DNA from: Eubacteriales bacterium
GTDB lineage: Bacteria; Bacillota_A; Clostridia; Lachnospirales; Lachnospiraceae
Direction: 5' to 3'
Length of the DNA stretch: 22,970 bases
Assembly: GCA_030533315.1 (NCBI GenBank)
Contig: JAUNJL010000040.1
Span: forward strand, 1-22,970
The position numbers and the translations under genes were made by a program. Position 1 is the stretch's first letter. Each line of letters starts with the position of its first letter. This document shows positions 13,763 to 22,852 of the stretch, piece after piece. Below the pieces are notes generated by a model. The model ran no database searches. It had not been told where the DNA came from and saw nothing but the letters and a program-made list of their open reading frames with translations.

Positions 13763-14428
13763 ATGCGAAGAAGGGAACAGAGAGAGCATATATTTAAGCT
13801 GCTTTTTATGACGCAGTTTAACTCTGAGCAGGAGATGGATGGGCAGTTTGACCTGTATTTCGACGGGCTCGAGGGGATCACGGACAAGGATCGGGCATAC
13901 ATCAAAGAAAAGTATGATCATGTCAAGGAGCACATGGAGGACATTGACCGCCAGCTGAACGAGACCAGCAGGGGATGGAAGACGAAGCGGATGAGCCGCG
14001 TGGACTTAAGCGCGCTGCGCCTGGCGGTTTATGAGCTGGAGTATGACCAGGATGTTCCGGTGGGCGTGGCCATCAACGAGGCCGTGGAATTGGCGAAGCG
14101 CTTTGGAGGAGAGACCTCCGGCTCCTTCGTAAATGGCATTCTTGGCAAGATCGCTGCCGTGGAGGAGAAAAAGGCAGTCGGGGAAGCTGCGCCGGAGCCG
14201 GAAGAGAAGAGACCGGACGAAGAAGCTGCGCCGGAGGCGGAAGAGAAGAGACCGGACGAGGAAGCTGCGCCGGAGCAGGGCGAGGAGCCGGAAGAGAAGA
14301 GACCGGACGAGGAAGCTGCGCCGGAGCCGGAGGAAGAGAAGGATCCGGGAGAAAAAGCGCTGGAACTGGGCGGAGGATCTCGGGAGGAGCCTGAGACAGA
14401 AGGCGGTGAAGGGGCGCCGGAGGCATGA
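13763..14428 (+). CDS. nusB: Transcription antitermination factor NusB with acidic repeat tail
   Basis: NusB binds boxA RNA with NusE (ribosomal protein S10) in antitermination complexes on rRNA operons. Residues 1-135 form a normal all-helical NusB: RRREQREHIFKLLFMTQF at the start, then TKRMSRVDLSALRLAVYEL, PVGVAINEAVELAKRFG and SFVNGILGKIA. Family members are usually 130-150 residues, but this one has 221. The extra 86 residues are an acidic low-complexity tail (EAAPEPEEKRPDE repeats) encoded by a 39-bp minisatellite. The ATG follows TAGGAGGGA. The 3' end overlaps xseA by 4 bases, so the tail is in frame to a real operon junction and is not an obvious sequencing artefact. Confidence 0.93.
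   Translation: MRRREQREHIFKLLFMTQFNSEQEMDGQFDLYFDGLEGITDKDRAYIKEKYDHVKEHMEDIDRQLNETSRGWKTKRMSRVDLSALRLAVYELEYDQDVPVGVAINEAVELAKRFGGETSGSFVNGILGKIAAVEEKKAVGEAAPEPEEKRPDEEAAPEAEEKRPDEEAAPEQGEEPEEKRPDEEAAPEPEEEKDPGEKALELGGGSREEPETEGGEGAPEA
14183..14311 (+). repeat. In-frame 39-bp tandem repeat in nusB
   Basis: Units at 14183-14221 and 14222-14260 are 39 bases each and differ at very few positions. A third unit at 14261-14311 carries a 12-base in-frame insertion, and a partial fourth follows from 14312. Each encodes EAAPExEEKRPDE. All length changes are multiples of three. Confidence 0.9.
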
Positions 14429-15645
14429 ACGCCAGCCGGGTATATTCTGTGGGACAGGTCAACAGCTATGTGAAGAACCTGTTCACCCAGGATTATTTTC
14501 TCAGGAAGCTTTACGTCAAGGGTGAGGTTTCCAATTGTAAGTATCACACGAGCGGACACATTTATTTCTCTCTGAAGGATGAGACGGGCGCCATCAGCTG
14601 CGTGATGTTCGCCGGACAGAGAAAGGGTCTTGCCTTTTCCATGAAGGATGGGGACAAGGTGGTGGTGGGCGGCACCGTGGACGTGTATGAGAGAGATGGC
14701 CGCTATCAGCTCTATGCAAAGGAGATCACCCTGGAGGGGGCGGGCGCTCTATACGAGCGCTTTCTTGCGTTGAAAAAGGAGCTGGAGGAAATGGGGATGT
14801 TTGCCAGGGAATACAAACAGCCCATTCCCCGGTTCATCAAGCGCCTGGGGGTGGTGACGGCTCCCACGGGGGCCGCCGTGCAGGACATCCGAAACATTGC
14901 CTGCCGGAGGAATCCTTATCTGCAGATCATCCTTTATCCTGCCCTCGTACAGGGCGATGGGGCTGCGGCCAGTATTGTCCGGGGGATTCAGATGCTGGAT
15001 ATGGCCGGGGTGGATGTGATCATCGTCGGCCGGGGAGGAGGCTCCATAGAGGATCTGTGGGCCTTCAATGAGGAGGCGGTGGCCCGGGCGATTTTTGAAT
15101 GCCGGACCCCCGTGATCTCCGCCGTGGGTCACGAGACAGATTTTACCATTGCAGATTTTGTGGCCGACCTGCGGGCTCCCACCCCTTCGGCAGCAGCGGA
15201 GCTGGCGGTGGATGACTATCGCGGCGTGGTGGAAGCGGCGGTATCCCTTCAGCAGCGCCTGGAACGGGCCATGGGTGCCCGCCTTTCCCTGGAGCGGACA
15301 AGGCTCTCGGGATATCAGGTGCGGTTTTCCTATTTGAGCCCGGAGGCGAGACTTCGGGACAGGCGGCAGCTTCTGGCGGATATGGAGGAGCGCCTTGCCC
15401 TTTCCATGAATAGACGGATCCTGGACAGACGTCAGCTGCTGGCCGTTTATCTGGAACGGTTTGAGGGCCTTTCCCCTCTGAAAAAGCTGAACCAGGGGTA
15501 TTCCTACGTATCCGGTGAGGACAGGAAGGTGGTGACCAGTGTCTCCCAGGTAAAGGAGGGAGATGTTCTGGATATTTTTGTAACAGACGGGATCATAAAG
15601 ACAAAGGTGTGCGGCACCACGCAGGAGGAGAGAGCTTATGGCTGA
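14425..15645 (+). CDS. xseA: Exodeoxyribonuclease VII large subunit
   Basis: XseA is the catalytic subunit of exonuclease VII, which degrades single-stranded DNA from both ends in repair and recombination. The 406 residues contain an N-terminal OB-fold (YSVGQVNSYVKNLF through LKDETGAISCVMF) and the family catalytic region. That region shows GVVTAPTGAAVQDI (about 140-153), GRGGGSIEDLWAFNEE (about 202-217) and VISAVGHETDFTIADFVADL (about 231-250), followed by a long helical region and a C-terminal beta segment ending in TDGIIKTKV. It overlaps nusB by 4 bases and xseB by 8 bases, a standard arrangement that couples the two subunits. Confidence 0.95.
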   Translation: MNASRVYSVGQVNSYVKNLFTQDYFLRKLYVKGEVSNCKYHTSGHIYFSLKDETGAISCVMFAGQRKGLAFSMKDGDKVVVGGTVDVYERDGRYQLYAKEITLEGAGALYERFLALKKELEEMGMFAREYKQPIPRFIKRLGVVTAPTGAAVQDIRNIACRRNPYLQIILYPALVQGDGAAASIVRGIQMLDMAGVDVIIVGRGGGSIEDLWAFNEEAVARAIFECRTPVISAVGHETDFTIADFVADLRAPTPSAAAELAVDDYRGVVEAAVSLQQRLERAMGARLSLERTRLSGYQVRFSYLSPEARLRDRRQLLADMEERLALSMNRRILDRRQLLAVYLERFEGLSPLKKLNQGYSYVSGEDRKVVTSVSQVKEGDVLDIFVTDGIIKTKVCGTTQEERAYG

Positions 15646-15883
15646 AAACACGGTACAGGAGCAGAAGGAGGAAAAGACGATCGAGGAGGCCTTTGGGGAG
15701 CTGGACGCCCTGGCGGAGCGTCTGGAGGATCCGGCCACCTCTTTGGAGGAGTCCTTCGCCCTTTATCAAAAGGGAGTGGAGCTTTTAAAGTATTGCGGCG
15801 GTAAGCTGGACATGGTGGAAAAAAAGATGCTGCAGATGAATGAGGATGGGAGCTTCAGTGAATTTTCAAGAGGAATTAAATAA
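15638..15883 (+). CDS. xseB: Exodeoxyribonuclease VII small subunit
   Basis: XseB is the small helical subunit; several copies bind the XseA coiled-coil region. The 81 residues show the family core FGELDALAERLEDPATSLEESFALYQKGVELL, given here in overlapping parts: FGELDALAERLEDP (about 19-32) and SLEESFALYQKGVELLKYC. AGGAGGAGA lies before the ATG. The start overlaps xseA by 8 bases, and the 3' end overlaps the preferred ispA start by 26 bases. Confidence 0.94.
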   Translation: MAENTVQEQKEEKTIEEAFGELDALAERLEDPATSLEESFALYQKGVELLKYCGGKLDMVEKKMLQMNEDGSFSEFSRGIK

Positions 15884-16745
15884 AAAAACAAAAGAGATTG
15901 AGCGGGTGATCCGCACCTACCTTCCCAGGGAGGAAGGCTTTGCCAAGAAGATGGCGGAGGCGATAAATTACAGTATGCTGGCGGGAGGAAAGCGTATCCG
16001 GCCTCTGCTCCTGATGGAGACCTACCGCCTTTTCGGAGGCAGGGAGAGGGTGGCGGAGCCTTTTATGGCGGCTATGGAGATGATCCATACCCATTCCTTG
16101 GTTCATGACGACCTTCCGGCCATTGACAATGATGATTATCGGAGGGGGCGCCTTACCACCCACAAGGTTTATGGGGAGGCGATGGGAGTCCTGAGCGGCG
16201 TCGCCCTGTTGAATTATGCTTATGAGACCATGCTGCTGGCCTTCTCCATGACGGAGCATCCAGGGAGGGTGGCAAAGGCCATGAGGGTCATGGCGGAAAA
16301 AACCGGTATCCACGGGATGCTGGGCGGACAGAGCGTGGATGTGGAAAATGACGGGCATCCCATGACAAGGGAAATGCTGGATTATATTTACGAGAACAAG
16401 ACCTCCGCTCTTCTGGAGGCGTCCATGATGGCCGGGGCCATTCTGGCGGGTGCGGATGAGGGCCAGACGGAGGTGATCCGGCAGGCTGCCTCAGATATTG
16501 GACTGGCTTTCCAGATCCGGGACGATATCCTGGACGTGACCAGCACCAGCCAGGAGTTGGGGAAACCGGTCCACAGCGATGAGAAAAACAACAAAACAAC
16601 TTATGTGACTCTGGTGGGGATCGGCCAGGCGGCGGAGGAAGTGGAACGTCTGTCCCAGGAGGCCGCAGGCCTTCTTGGCACACTGGAGATAAAAAACGAG
16701 TTTCTGGACATGCTGGTAAGGGAGCTGGCAGGCCGCAGAAAGTAA
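15858..16745 (+). CDS. ispA: Polyprenyl synthetase (farnesyl/geranylgeranyl diphosphate synthase)
   Basis: This 295-residue trans-prenyltransferase condenses isopentenyl and dimethylallyl diphosphates into C15 (or C20) diphosphate, the precursor of undecaprenyl and quinone chains. The first aspartate-rich motif is DDLPAID (84-90), the bacterial DDxxxxD form. The second is DDILD (222-226). GGKRIRP is near residue 40, and KTSALLEASMMAGAIL is around 183-198. I prefer the GTG at 15858, with GGGAG five bases before it, to an ATG at 15840. dxs follows 13 bases downstream, so an early and a late step of isoprenoid synthesis are cotranscribed. Product chain length cannot be fixed by eye. Confidence 0.93.
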   Translation: MNFQEELNKKTKEIERVIRTYLPREEGFAKKMAEAINYSMLAGGKRIRPLLLMETYRLFGGRERVAEPFMAAMEMIHTHSLVHDDLPAIDNDDYRRGRLTTHKVYGEAMGVLSGVALLNYAYETMLLAFSMTEHPGRVAKAMRVMAEKTGIHGMLGGQSVDVENDGHPMTREMLDYIYENKTSALLEASMMAGAILAGADEGQTEVIRQAASDIGLAFQIRDDILDVTSTSQELGKPVHSDEKNNKTTYVTLVGIGQAAEEVERLSQEAAGLLGTLEIKNEFLDMLVRELAGRRK

Positions 16746-16758
16746 AGGAAGGATAAGT

Positions 16759-18648
16759 ATGATCCTGGAAAAAATAAAAAAACCAAACGATATCCACAAG
16801 ATTCCCCTTGGAGATTTTCCAAGGCTGGCGGATGAGATCCGGAGGTTTCTCATCGAATCCGTGAGCAGGACCGGCGGCCATCTGGCCTCCAACCTGGGAG
16901 TGGTGGAGCTTACCCTGGCCCTTCACAATGTCCTGGATTTTCCGGAGGACAAGCTGATCTGGGATGTGGGCCACCAGGCTTACACCCACAAGCTCCTCAC
17001 GGGGAGAAGGGACGGCTTTTCCAATCTTCGGAAGGAGGGAGGAATGAGCGGCTTTCCCAAAAGAGAGGAGAGCAGCTGTGATTCCTTTGATGCGGGTCAC
17101 AGCTCCAATTCCATTTCCGCAGGGCTGGGGTACGTGAGGGCCAGGGATCTTCTGGGACAGAAGCACCGGGTGGTGTCGGTCATCGGAGACGGCGCCCTGA
17201 CGGGCGGCATGGCTTACGAGGCGCTGAACAACGCTGCGGAGCTAAAGACAAATTTTATCATCATCATCAATGACAACGATATGTCCATCTCTCCCAACGT
17301 GGGTGGGATGTCCACCTATCTCAGTGCCCTGCGCACGGCGGAGGCCTACACGGGGATGAAGCTGAGCGTCACCAAGACGGTGAAGAAGATACCCAGGATC
17401 GGGGAGGCCATGGTGGACACCATCCATAAGACGAAGAGCAGCATCAAGCAGTTTTTTATCCCGGGAATGCTTTTTGAGAATATGGGACTGACCTATTTGG
17501 GGCCGGTGGACGGCCACAATATGCGCCAGATGATGAAGCTGTTTAATGAGGCGAAACGGGTGGAGGGAGCGGTGGTGGTCCACGTCCTGACGAAAAAGGG
17601 GCTGGGCTATGGGCCGGCAAGCGCCCACCCTGACCGTTTTCACGGCACGGGGCCCTTCGATATCAAGACGGGAGAAGCCTTGGGAAAGCAGGATAAGCCC
17701 ACCTACACGGAGGTGTTCTCCAGGGCTCTTCTGGAGGCGGGGGCGAAGAATCGGCGGGTGGTGGCCATTACGGCCGCCATGCCCGAGGGAACGGGCCTGA
17801 AGCAGTTTGGGAAAAGGTATCCCCAGAGGTTTTTCGACGTGGGGATTGCAGAGGGACATGCCGTGACCTTTGCGGCCGGTCTGGCCCTGGGAGGGATGGT
17901 TCCCGTGGTGGCGGTCTACTCCTCCTTTCTGCAAAGGGCGGTGGATCAGATCCTCCACGACGTCTGTATGCAGAGGCTCCACGTGGTTCTGGCCCTGGAT
18001 CGGGCCGGGCTGGTGGGAGCGGACGGGGAGACTCATCAGGGGAATTTTGACCTTTCTTATTTGGGAATGATGCCGAACATGACCATTATGGCTCCGAAAA
18101 ACGACTGGGAGCTGGCGGCCATGGTGGAGTTTGCCATCCAGGGAGACGGGCCTTTTGCCATCCGTTATCCCAGGGGAAGTGTCTGCCGGAAATTTCAGGA
18201 ACACCGGGAGCCCCTGCGCCTTGGAAAAAGTGAGGTGCTTATCCGAGGCAGCAGGGTGGCGGTCCTGGCCCTTGGAAGCATGGTGGAGACCTGTCAGGAG
18301 GTTATCTGGAAGCTTCGGGAGGCAGGGTATGATCCCACCTTTGTCAATGGAAGGTTCGCAAAGCCTCTTGATACGGAGCTGCTGGATGATCTTGCCGCAG
18401 ACCATCAGCTCTTTGTGACCGTGGAGGAAAATGCAAGAAGCGGCGGCTTTGGGGAGCGTGTCTGCGCTTATATGGCGGCCTGCCATCCCCAATGTCGGGT
18501 GCTGTTGGCTGCCATTTGGGATCAGTTCGTGCCCCATGGCAGCGTGGACAGCCTGAAGGCCAGGATCGGCCTGTCCTCCCAGGGGATCCTGGAGGCGATT
18601 GAAGACTGTCTTTCGAAAACAAAAGTGACGGGGAAGAGTAGAGCATGA
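16759..18648 (+). CDS. dxs: 1-deoxy-D-xylulose-5-phosphate synthase
   Basis: Dxs is the thiamine-diphosphate enzyme that joins pyruvate and glyceraldehyde 3-phosphate as the entry step of the MEP isoprenoid pathway. The 629 residues match the family. Visible motifs are HVLTKKGLGY (about 275-284), the cofactor motif GDGALTGGMAYEALNNA (143-159) with NDNDMSISPNVGGMS (about 173-187), and the transketolase-type pyrimidine domain VGIAEGHAVTFAAGLA. DRAGLVGADGETHQGNFDL is near 415-433, and a C-terminal transketolase domain follows. AGGAAGGA precedes the ATG. The TGA overlaps the tlyA ATG by 4 bases. Confidence 0.97.
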   Translation: MILEKIKKPNDIHKIPLGDFPRLADEIRRFLIESVSRTGGHLASNLGVVELTLALHNVLDFPEDKLIWDVGHQAYTHKLLTGRRDGFSNLRKEGGMSGFPKREESSCDSFDAGHSSNSISAGLGYVRARDLLGQKHRVVSVIGDGALTGGMAYEALNNAAELKTNFIIIINDNDMSISPNVGGMSTYLSALRTAEAYTGMKLSVTKTVKKIPRIGEAMVDTIHKTKSSIKQFFIPGMLFENMGLTYLGPVDGHNMRQMMKLFNEAKRVEGAVVVHVLTKKGLGYGPASAHPDRFHGTGPFDIKTGEALGKQDKPTYTEVFSRALLEAGAKNRRVVAITAAMPEGTGLKQFGKRYPQRFFDVGIAEGHAVTFAAGLALGGMVPVVAVYSSFLQRAVDQILHDVCMQRLHVVLALDRAGLVGADGETHQGNFDLSYLGMMPNMTIMAPKNDWELAAMVEFAIQGDGPFAIRYPRGSVCRKFQEHREPLRLGKSEVLIRGSRVAVLALGSMVETCQEVIWKLREAGYDPTFVNGRFAKPLDTELLDDLAADHQLFVTVEENARSGGFGERVCAYMAACHPQCRVLLAAIWDQFVPHGSVDSLKARIGLSSQGILEAIEDCLSKTKVTGKSRA

Positions 18649-19454
18649 AGAAACGATTGGATCTGATGATCATGGAGAGGGGCCTTGCGCCTTCGAGGGA
18701 GAAAGCAAAAGCGTATATCATGTCCGGGGACGTTTATGTAAACGGACAGAAGGAGGACAAGGCGGGGTCCATGTTCCCGGAGACGGCGGCTATTGAGGTG
18801 CGGGGGAGGAGCCTGCCCTACGTGAGCCGGGGAGGCCTGAAGCTGGAAAAGGCCATGAGCGCCTTTGACCTGGCCCTGGAGGGCCTAGTATGTATGGACG
18901 TGGGGGCCTCCACCGGGGGCTTTACCGACTGTATGCTCCAGAACGGGGCAGTCAAGGTTTATTCCATCGACGTGGGCTACGGACAGCTGGACTGGAAGCT
19001 GCGCAGCGATCCGAGGGTGGTCTGCATGGAAAAGACAAACATCCGCTATGTGAAGCCTCAGGACGTGGGAGAGATGGTCTCTTTTGTTTCCATCGACGTG
19101 TCTTTTATCTCCCTGACCAAGGTTCTTCCGCCTGTTCGGGAGCTTCTTGCCCCGGGGGGAGAGATCGTTTGTCTGATCAAGCCCCAGTTTGAGGCCGGCA
19201 GGGAGAAGGTGGGAAGGAAAGGTGTGGTGCGGGATCCCGCCGTACATAGGGAGGTGATCGAGAAGGTGAGGGATTTTGCCCTGACCATCTCTCTTTTGCC
19301 GCTCCACCTTTCTTATTCTCCCATTAAGGGGCCGGAGGGGAACATTGAGTACCTTCTCCATCTGAAGAAATGTCCGGAGGGGACGGAGATCTGCTGTGGC
19401 CCACAGGTTCAGGCAGAGGAGGTCGTGGCGCAGGCCCATGGTCAGCTTGACTGA
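18645..19454 (+). CDS. tlyA: TlyA-family rRNA 2'-O-methyltransferase
   Basis: TlyA-type enzymes methylate ribose 2'-OH groups of 16S and/or 23S rRNA using S-adenosylmethionine, and older annotations call them hemolysin. The 269 residues hold an N-terminal S4 RNA-binding domain (about 1-65, LDLMIMERGLAPSREKAKAY and GDVYVNGQ). An FtsJ-like methyltransferase domain follows, with the cofactor loop MDVGASTGGFTDCML (about 84-98) and later VSIDVSFISLTKVLP and LIKPQFEAGR. Its place between dxs and nadK is conserved in many Clostridia. Which rRNA site it modifies cannot be told from the sequence. Confidence 0.93.
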   Translation: MKKRLDLMIMERGLAPSREKAKAYIMSGDVYVNGQKEDKAGSMFPETAAIEVRGRSLPYVSRGGLKLEKAMSAFDLALEGLVCMDVGASTGGFTDCMLQNGAVKVYSIDVGYGQLDWKLRSDPRVVCMEKTNIRYVKPQDVGEMVSFVSIDVSFISLTKVLPPVRELLAPGGEIVCLIKPQFEAGREKVGRKGVVRDPAVHREVIEKVRDFALTISLLPLHLSYSPIKGPEGNIEYLLHLKKCPEGTEICCGPQVQAEEVVAQAHGQLD

Positions 19455-19496
19455 AAGGAATAGAGGAATTTATCAAAAAGGAACTGAAAAAGAAGA

Positions 19497-20360
19497 ATGA
19501 TGAATAAATTTTATATTATTACCAATAAATATAAGGATCAGGATCAGAGCCTCACAGCCTCCATCGTGTCCTACCTGGAGGAGAGAGACTGCCGGTGTCT
19601 TGTTTGCCAGGGAGAGGAAAAAAGAGAAGGGGATTATCATTACACGGATCCCAGCAGGATTCCCAGAGGTACCCAGTGCATCATGGTGCTTGGTGGAGAC
19701 GGGACTCTTTTGCAGGCTGCCAGGGATGTGGTGCATTTGGGGATTCCTCTCCTGGGAATCAATCTGGGAACCCTGGGCTATCTGGCGGAGGTGGATCGCC
19801 ACTCCATATATCCGGCTCTGGATCAGCTCATGAGGGGAGACTACGAGCTGGAGGAGCGGATGATGCTGGAGGGGATTGTGTACCGGGGGGAGGAGGTTAT
19901 TGGACGGGATCTGGCCTTAAATGACATCGTCATCGGCCGGGAGGGCCCTATTCGTGTGGTCCGCTTCAACAACTTTGTCAACGATGAATATCTCAATTCC
20001 TACAATGCGGATGGGATCATCCTGTCCACTCCCACCGGCTCCACGGGCTACAGCCTTTCCGTGGGAGGGCCTATCGTGTCGCCCAGCGGCTCCATGCTCA
20101 TCATGACTGCCATTGCGCCTCACACCTTAAATTCCAGGAGCATTGTGTTTCCGGCTTCCGACGTGATCACGGTGGAAATGGGAGAGGGGCGTCACCGGGA
20201 CTGCGAAAGGGGTCTGGCTGTCTTTGATGGGGATACGGCGATACATATGGTCACGGGAGACAGGATCGTGGTACGAAGGGCTGGTGTCAAGACAAAAATC
20301 GTAAAGCTGAATCATTTAAGCTTTGTGGAGGTCCTGCGCTGCAAGATGCGGGATACCTGA
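19497..20360 (+). CDS. nadK: NAD kinase
   Basis: NAD kinase phosphorylates NAD to NADP, the only route to NADP in the cell. The 287 residues contain the GGDGT motif (66-70, in VLGGDGTLLQAARD), LNDIVIGREGP (about 141-151) with the family Asn-Asp, and TPTGSTGYSLSVGGPI (about 178-193). Two adjacent ATGs (19497 and 19500) are possible starts and the ribosome binding site is weak. A strong terminator directly follows, so nadK appears to end the nusB-to-nadK transcription unit. Confidence 0.95.
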   Translation: MMNKFYIITNKYKDQDQSLTASIVSYLEERDCRCLVCQGEEKREGDYHYTDPSRIPRGTQCIMVLGGDGTLLQAARDVVHLGIPLLGINLGTLGYLAEVDRHSIYPALDQLMRGDYELEERMMLEGIVYRGEEVIGRDLALNDIVIGREGPIRVVRFNNFVNDEYLNSYNADGIILSTPTGSTGYSLSVGGPIVSPSGSMLIMTAIAPHTLNSRSIVFPASDVITVEMGEGRHRDCERGLAVFDGDTAIHMVTGDRIVVRRAGVKTKIVKLNHLSFVEVLRCKMRDT

Positions 20361-20364
20361 GGAT

Positions 20365-20395
20365 CCGAAAAAGCGTCTGGGGACGCTTTTTTCGG
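20365..20395 (+). terminator. Strong rho-independent terminator after nadK
   Basis: CCGAAAAAGCGTC (20365-20377) pairs with GACGCTTTTTTCGG (20382-20395) around a TGGG loop, with one extra T. The GC core GCGTC/GACGC followed by six T residues is a classic terminator. It separates the nadK unit from argR. Confidence 0.88.
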
Positions 20396-20487
20396 GTATT
20401 TGGGAGGGACTGCCTTTTCGGGTCCTGATATGCCCCGGGGGAAGGGGCAAAAGGAAATTTCTCCACAGATAGGGAGGGTCACAGATT

Positions 20488-20943
20488 ATGAAATCAGCAA
20501 GACAGGAAAAGATTATAGAATTGATCCGGGAGAATGACATAGATACCCAGGAGGAGCTGGCGGCACGGCTGAACGAAGCGGGGTTTAAGGTGACCCAGGC
20601 GACGGTTTCCAGAGATATCCGGGATCTGAAGATGATGAAGGTTGCCGGAAAGGACGGAAAGTCCAGGTACGCCATTTTGCAGGAGGAATCCCGGCGGCTG
20701 GGAGACAAATACTACCGGGTACTGAAGGATGCGGTGGTGCTGGTGGACGTAGGCCAGAACATTGTGGTGATCAAGACGGTGACCGGTATGGCCATGGGTG
20801 TGGCGACGGCTTTAGACTCTCTGAAATGGCCGGAGCTTCTGGGCTGTATCGCAGGGGACGACACCATCATGGGCGTCTGCAAAAATGAGGAACAGGCCGT
20901 TTTTGTCATGGAAAAGCTGAACGACATACTGGAAGCAAAGTGA
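20488..20943 (+). CDS. argR: Arginine repressor
   Basis: ArgR is the hexameric arginine-sensing regulator of arginine synthesis and breakdown genes. The 151 residues match the family. An N-terminal winged helix (about 1-70) has QEELAARLNEAGFKVTQATV followed by SRDIRDLKMMKV. A C-terminal oligomerisation and arginine-binding domain holds GMAMGVATALDSL and the acidic GCIAGDDTIMGVC (about 118-130), where the Asp pair contacts arginine in the family. GGGAGGG lies upstream of the ATG. A small TGCCCC/GGGGCA hairpin sits in the leader near 20432-20450. argR next to recN is a common Firmicutes arrangement with no known direct functional link. Confidence 0.96.
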   Translation: MKSARQEKIIELIRENDIDTQEELAARLNEAGFKVTQATVSRDIRDLKMMKVAGKDGKSRYAILQEESRRLGDKYYRVLKDAVVLVDVGQNIVVIKTVTGMAMGVATALDSLKWPELLGCIAGDDTIMGVCKNEEQAVFVMEKLNDILEAK

Positions 20944-20987
20944 GGAGGGCAGATCTGTCTGAAGTGTTGTGAAGGAGGTGACCTTGG

Positions 20988-22712
20988 ATGCTTACTCATT
21001 TGCACGTGAAGAATCTTGCGCTTATCGAGGAAATCGAGGTAAGCTTCGGGCCGGGACTGAACATCCTGACGGGTGAGACGGGAGCCGGCAAATCTATTTT
21101 GCTGGGCTCCATGCAGCTGATCTTAGGGGGAAAGACGTCTCGGGGAATGATCCGGGAAAACGCCCCGTACGGGCTGGTGGAGCTTTTGTTCCAGGTGGAA
21201 AACCAAAAGGCGATAGAAGCTCTGGCCAGCCTGGATATTTATCCGGAGGAGGGGCAGGTGCTCCTCTCCAGAAAGATCATGGACGGCAGGAGCGTCAATA
21301 AGATCAACGGGGAGATTTCCACCGTCAGTCAGATGAAGGCGGCGGCGGCCTGCCTGCTGGACATCCATGGGCAGCATGAGCACCAGTCCCTGCTGTATCA
21401 GGGAAAACAGCTGGAGATCCTGGATTCCTATGGGCGTCAAAGAGTCCTGCCTGTCAAGGAAAGGGTAAAGGCCGCCTACAAAATTTATCGGGAATGTGAG
21501 AAGGAGCTGAAGGAACTGGATATGGACCAGGAGCAGAGAAGCCGGAGGATGGCATTTCTGGAATTTGAGATCGGAGAGATCGAGAAGGCGGGCCTGGTTT
21601 TGGGGGAGGATGAGGCCCTGGAGAAGAAGTATCGGAAGCTTTCCAACGGAAAAAGGATCATCCAGACGCTGCAGGATGTCCGCACCCTTGCCGGCTATGA
21701 GGGGGAAGGAGCCGGGGAGGCGGTGGGAAACGCTCTGCGGGAGCTTTCCCGGGTGACGGAATATGACGAGGCGCTTCTTCCTCTGGAGGAGACCCTTCAG
21801 GAGGTGGACAGCCTGCTGAACGATTTTAACAGGGAGCTGTCCTCGTATATGGAGGACATGACCTTCGACGAGGAGGTTTTTTACGAGACGGAGCGGCGTT
21901 TGGATCTAATCAACGGTCTTAAGACAAAGTACGGAAGCCGGGTGGAGGACATCCTGAAATACAAGGAGCAGCAGACAAGGGAGCTGGATGCGCTGTGCAG
22001 GCATGAGGAGCTTTTGGAGGCTGCCAGGGAGAGGAAGGAGAAGGCGGAGGAGATCCTGGAAAAGGAATCCGCCGCACTGTCGGAGATCCGCCGGGAATAC
22101 AGTCTTCAGCTGAAGGAGGCCATTGTGGGAAGCTTGAAGGAGCTGAACTTCCCGGAGGTGGATTTTGCCGTAGCCTTTGACAGAAAAAAGGATTTTACGG
22201 ACAATGGATATGACGACATTTCCTATGAGATCTCTACCAATCCGGGAGAACCTTTAAAGCCCCTGGGAAAGATTGTTTCCGGAGGTGAGCTTTCCAGGAT
22301 CATGCTTGCCCTGAAGGCCATTTTGGCAGACCGGGATCAGATCGAGACTCTGATCTTTGACGAGATTGATACGGGGATCAGCGGCAGGACCGCCCAGAGG
22401 GTATCTGAGAAGATGGCGGTGATCGGAAAGCACCGTCAGGTGCTCTGCATTACCCACCTGCCTCAGATTGCGGCCATGGCGGATGTGCACTTTGAGATCG
22501 AAAAGCATACGGAGGGCGGAGAGACCATCACCCAGATCCACCCCTTGGAGGGGGAGGTGTGCATCCAGGAGCTGGCGAGACTTTTGGGAGGCGCCCAGAT
22601 CACGGAGGCCGTTCTGGAGAATGCCAGGGAAATGAGGGAGCTGGCCCAAAGGTACAAGGACTTTGGGGGAGTGCCTGACCGAACGGAGCCTGCAGACCGC
22701 AGGCAGGCATGA
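20988..22712 (+). CDS. recN: DNA repair protein RecN
   Basis: RecN is an SMC-like ATPase that gathers and tethers broken DNA ends early in double-strand break repair. The 574 residues match B. subtilis (576). Walker A is GETGAGKS (29-36) in the N-terminal half. A long coiled-coil region occupies roughly 160-370 (Lys/Glu-rich). The ABC signature SGGELSRIMLALKAIL is near 426-441, and Walker B with D-loop TLIFDEIDTGISG is near 451-463, then QVLCITHLPQIAAMA. AAGGAGGTGA before the ATG is an excellent ribosome binding site. It is probably cotranscribed with argR, 44 bases upstream. Confidence 0.97.
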   Translation: MLTHLHVKNLALIEEIEVSFGPGLNILTGETGAGKSILLGSMQLILGGKTSRGMIRENAPYGLVELLFQVENQKAIEALASLDIYPEEGQVLLSRKIMDGRSVNKINGEISTVSQMKAAAACLLDIHGQHEHQSLLYQGKQLEILDSYGRQRVLPVKERVKAAYKIYRECEKELKELDMDQEQRSRRMAFLEFEIGEIEKAGLVLGEDEALEKKYRKLSNGKRIIQTLQDVRTLAGYEGEGAGEAVGNALRELSRVTEYDEALLPLEETLQEVDSLLNDFNRELSSYMEDMTFDEEVFYETERRLDLINGLKTKYGSRVEDILKYKEQQTRELDALCRHEELLEAARERKEKAEEILEKESAALSEIRREYSLQLKEAIVGSLKELNFPEVDFAVAFDRKKDFTDNGYDDISYEISTNPGEPLKPLGKIVSGGELSRIMLALKAILADRDQIETLIFDEIDTGISGRTAQRVSEKMAVIGKHRQVLCITHLPQIAAMADVHFEIEKHTEGGETITQIHPLEGEVCIQELARLLGGAQITEAVLENAREMRELAQRYKDFGGVPDRTEPADRRQA

Positions 22713-22831
22713 AGAGGAGGGCTTGCCGGAAACCATGTTTTTCCAATTTTTCTTTTGAAAGGATCGGCGCAGACTGTTACGAATTGGCACAGGTACATAA
22801 AAATACAAGAGTGAAATGAACACATATGCCA

Positions 22832-22838
22832 CATAATA
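22832..22838 (+). promoter_or_regulatory. Possible forespore sigma-G-type -10 element
   Basis: CATAATA fits the sigma-G/sigma-F-class -10 consensus. The -35 position 16-17 bases upstream (GTGAA) is a poor match. spoIVB in B. subtilis is transcribed by forespore sigma factors, so the site is in a sensible place, but a terminator-like hairpin begins about 15 bases downstream. Confidence 0.3.
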
Positions 22839-22852
22839 AGGGAGGACGAACC

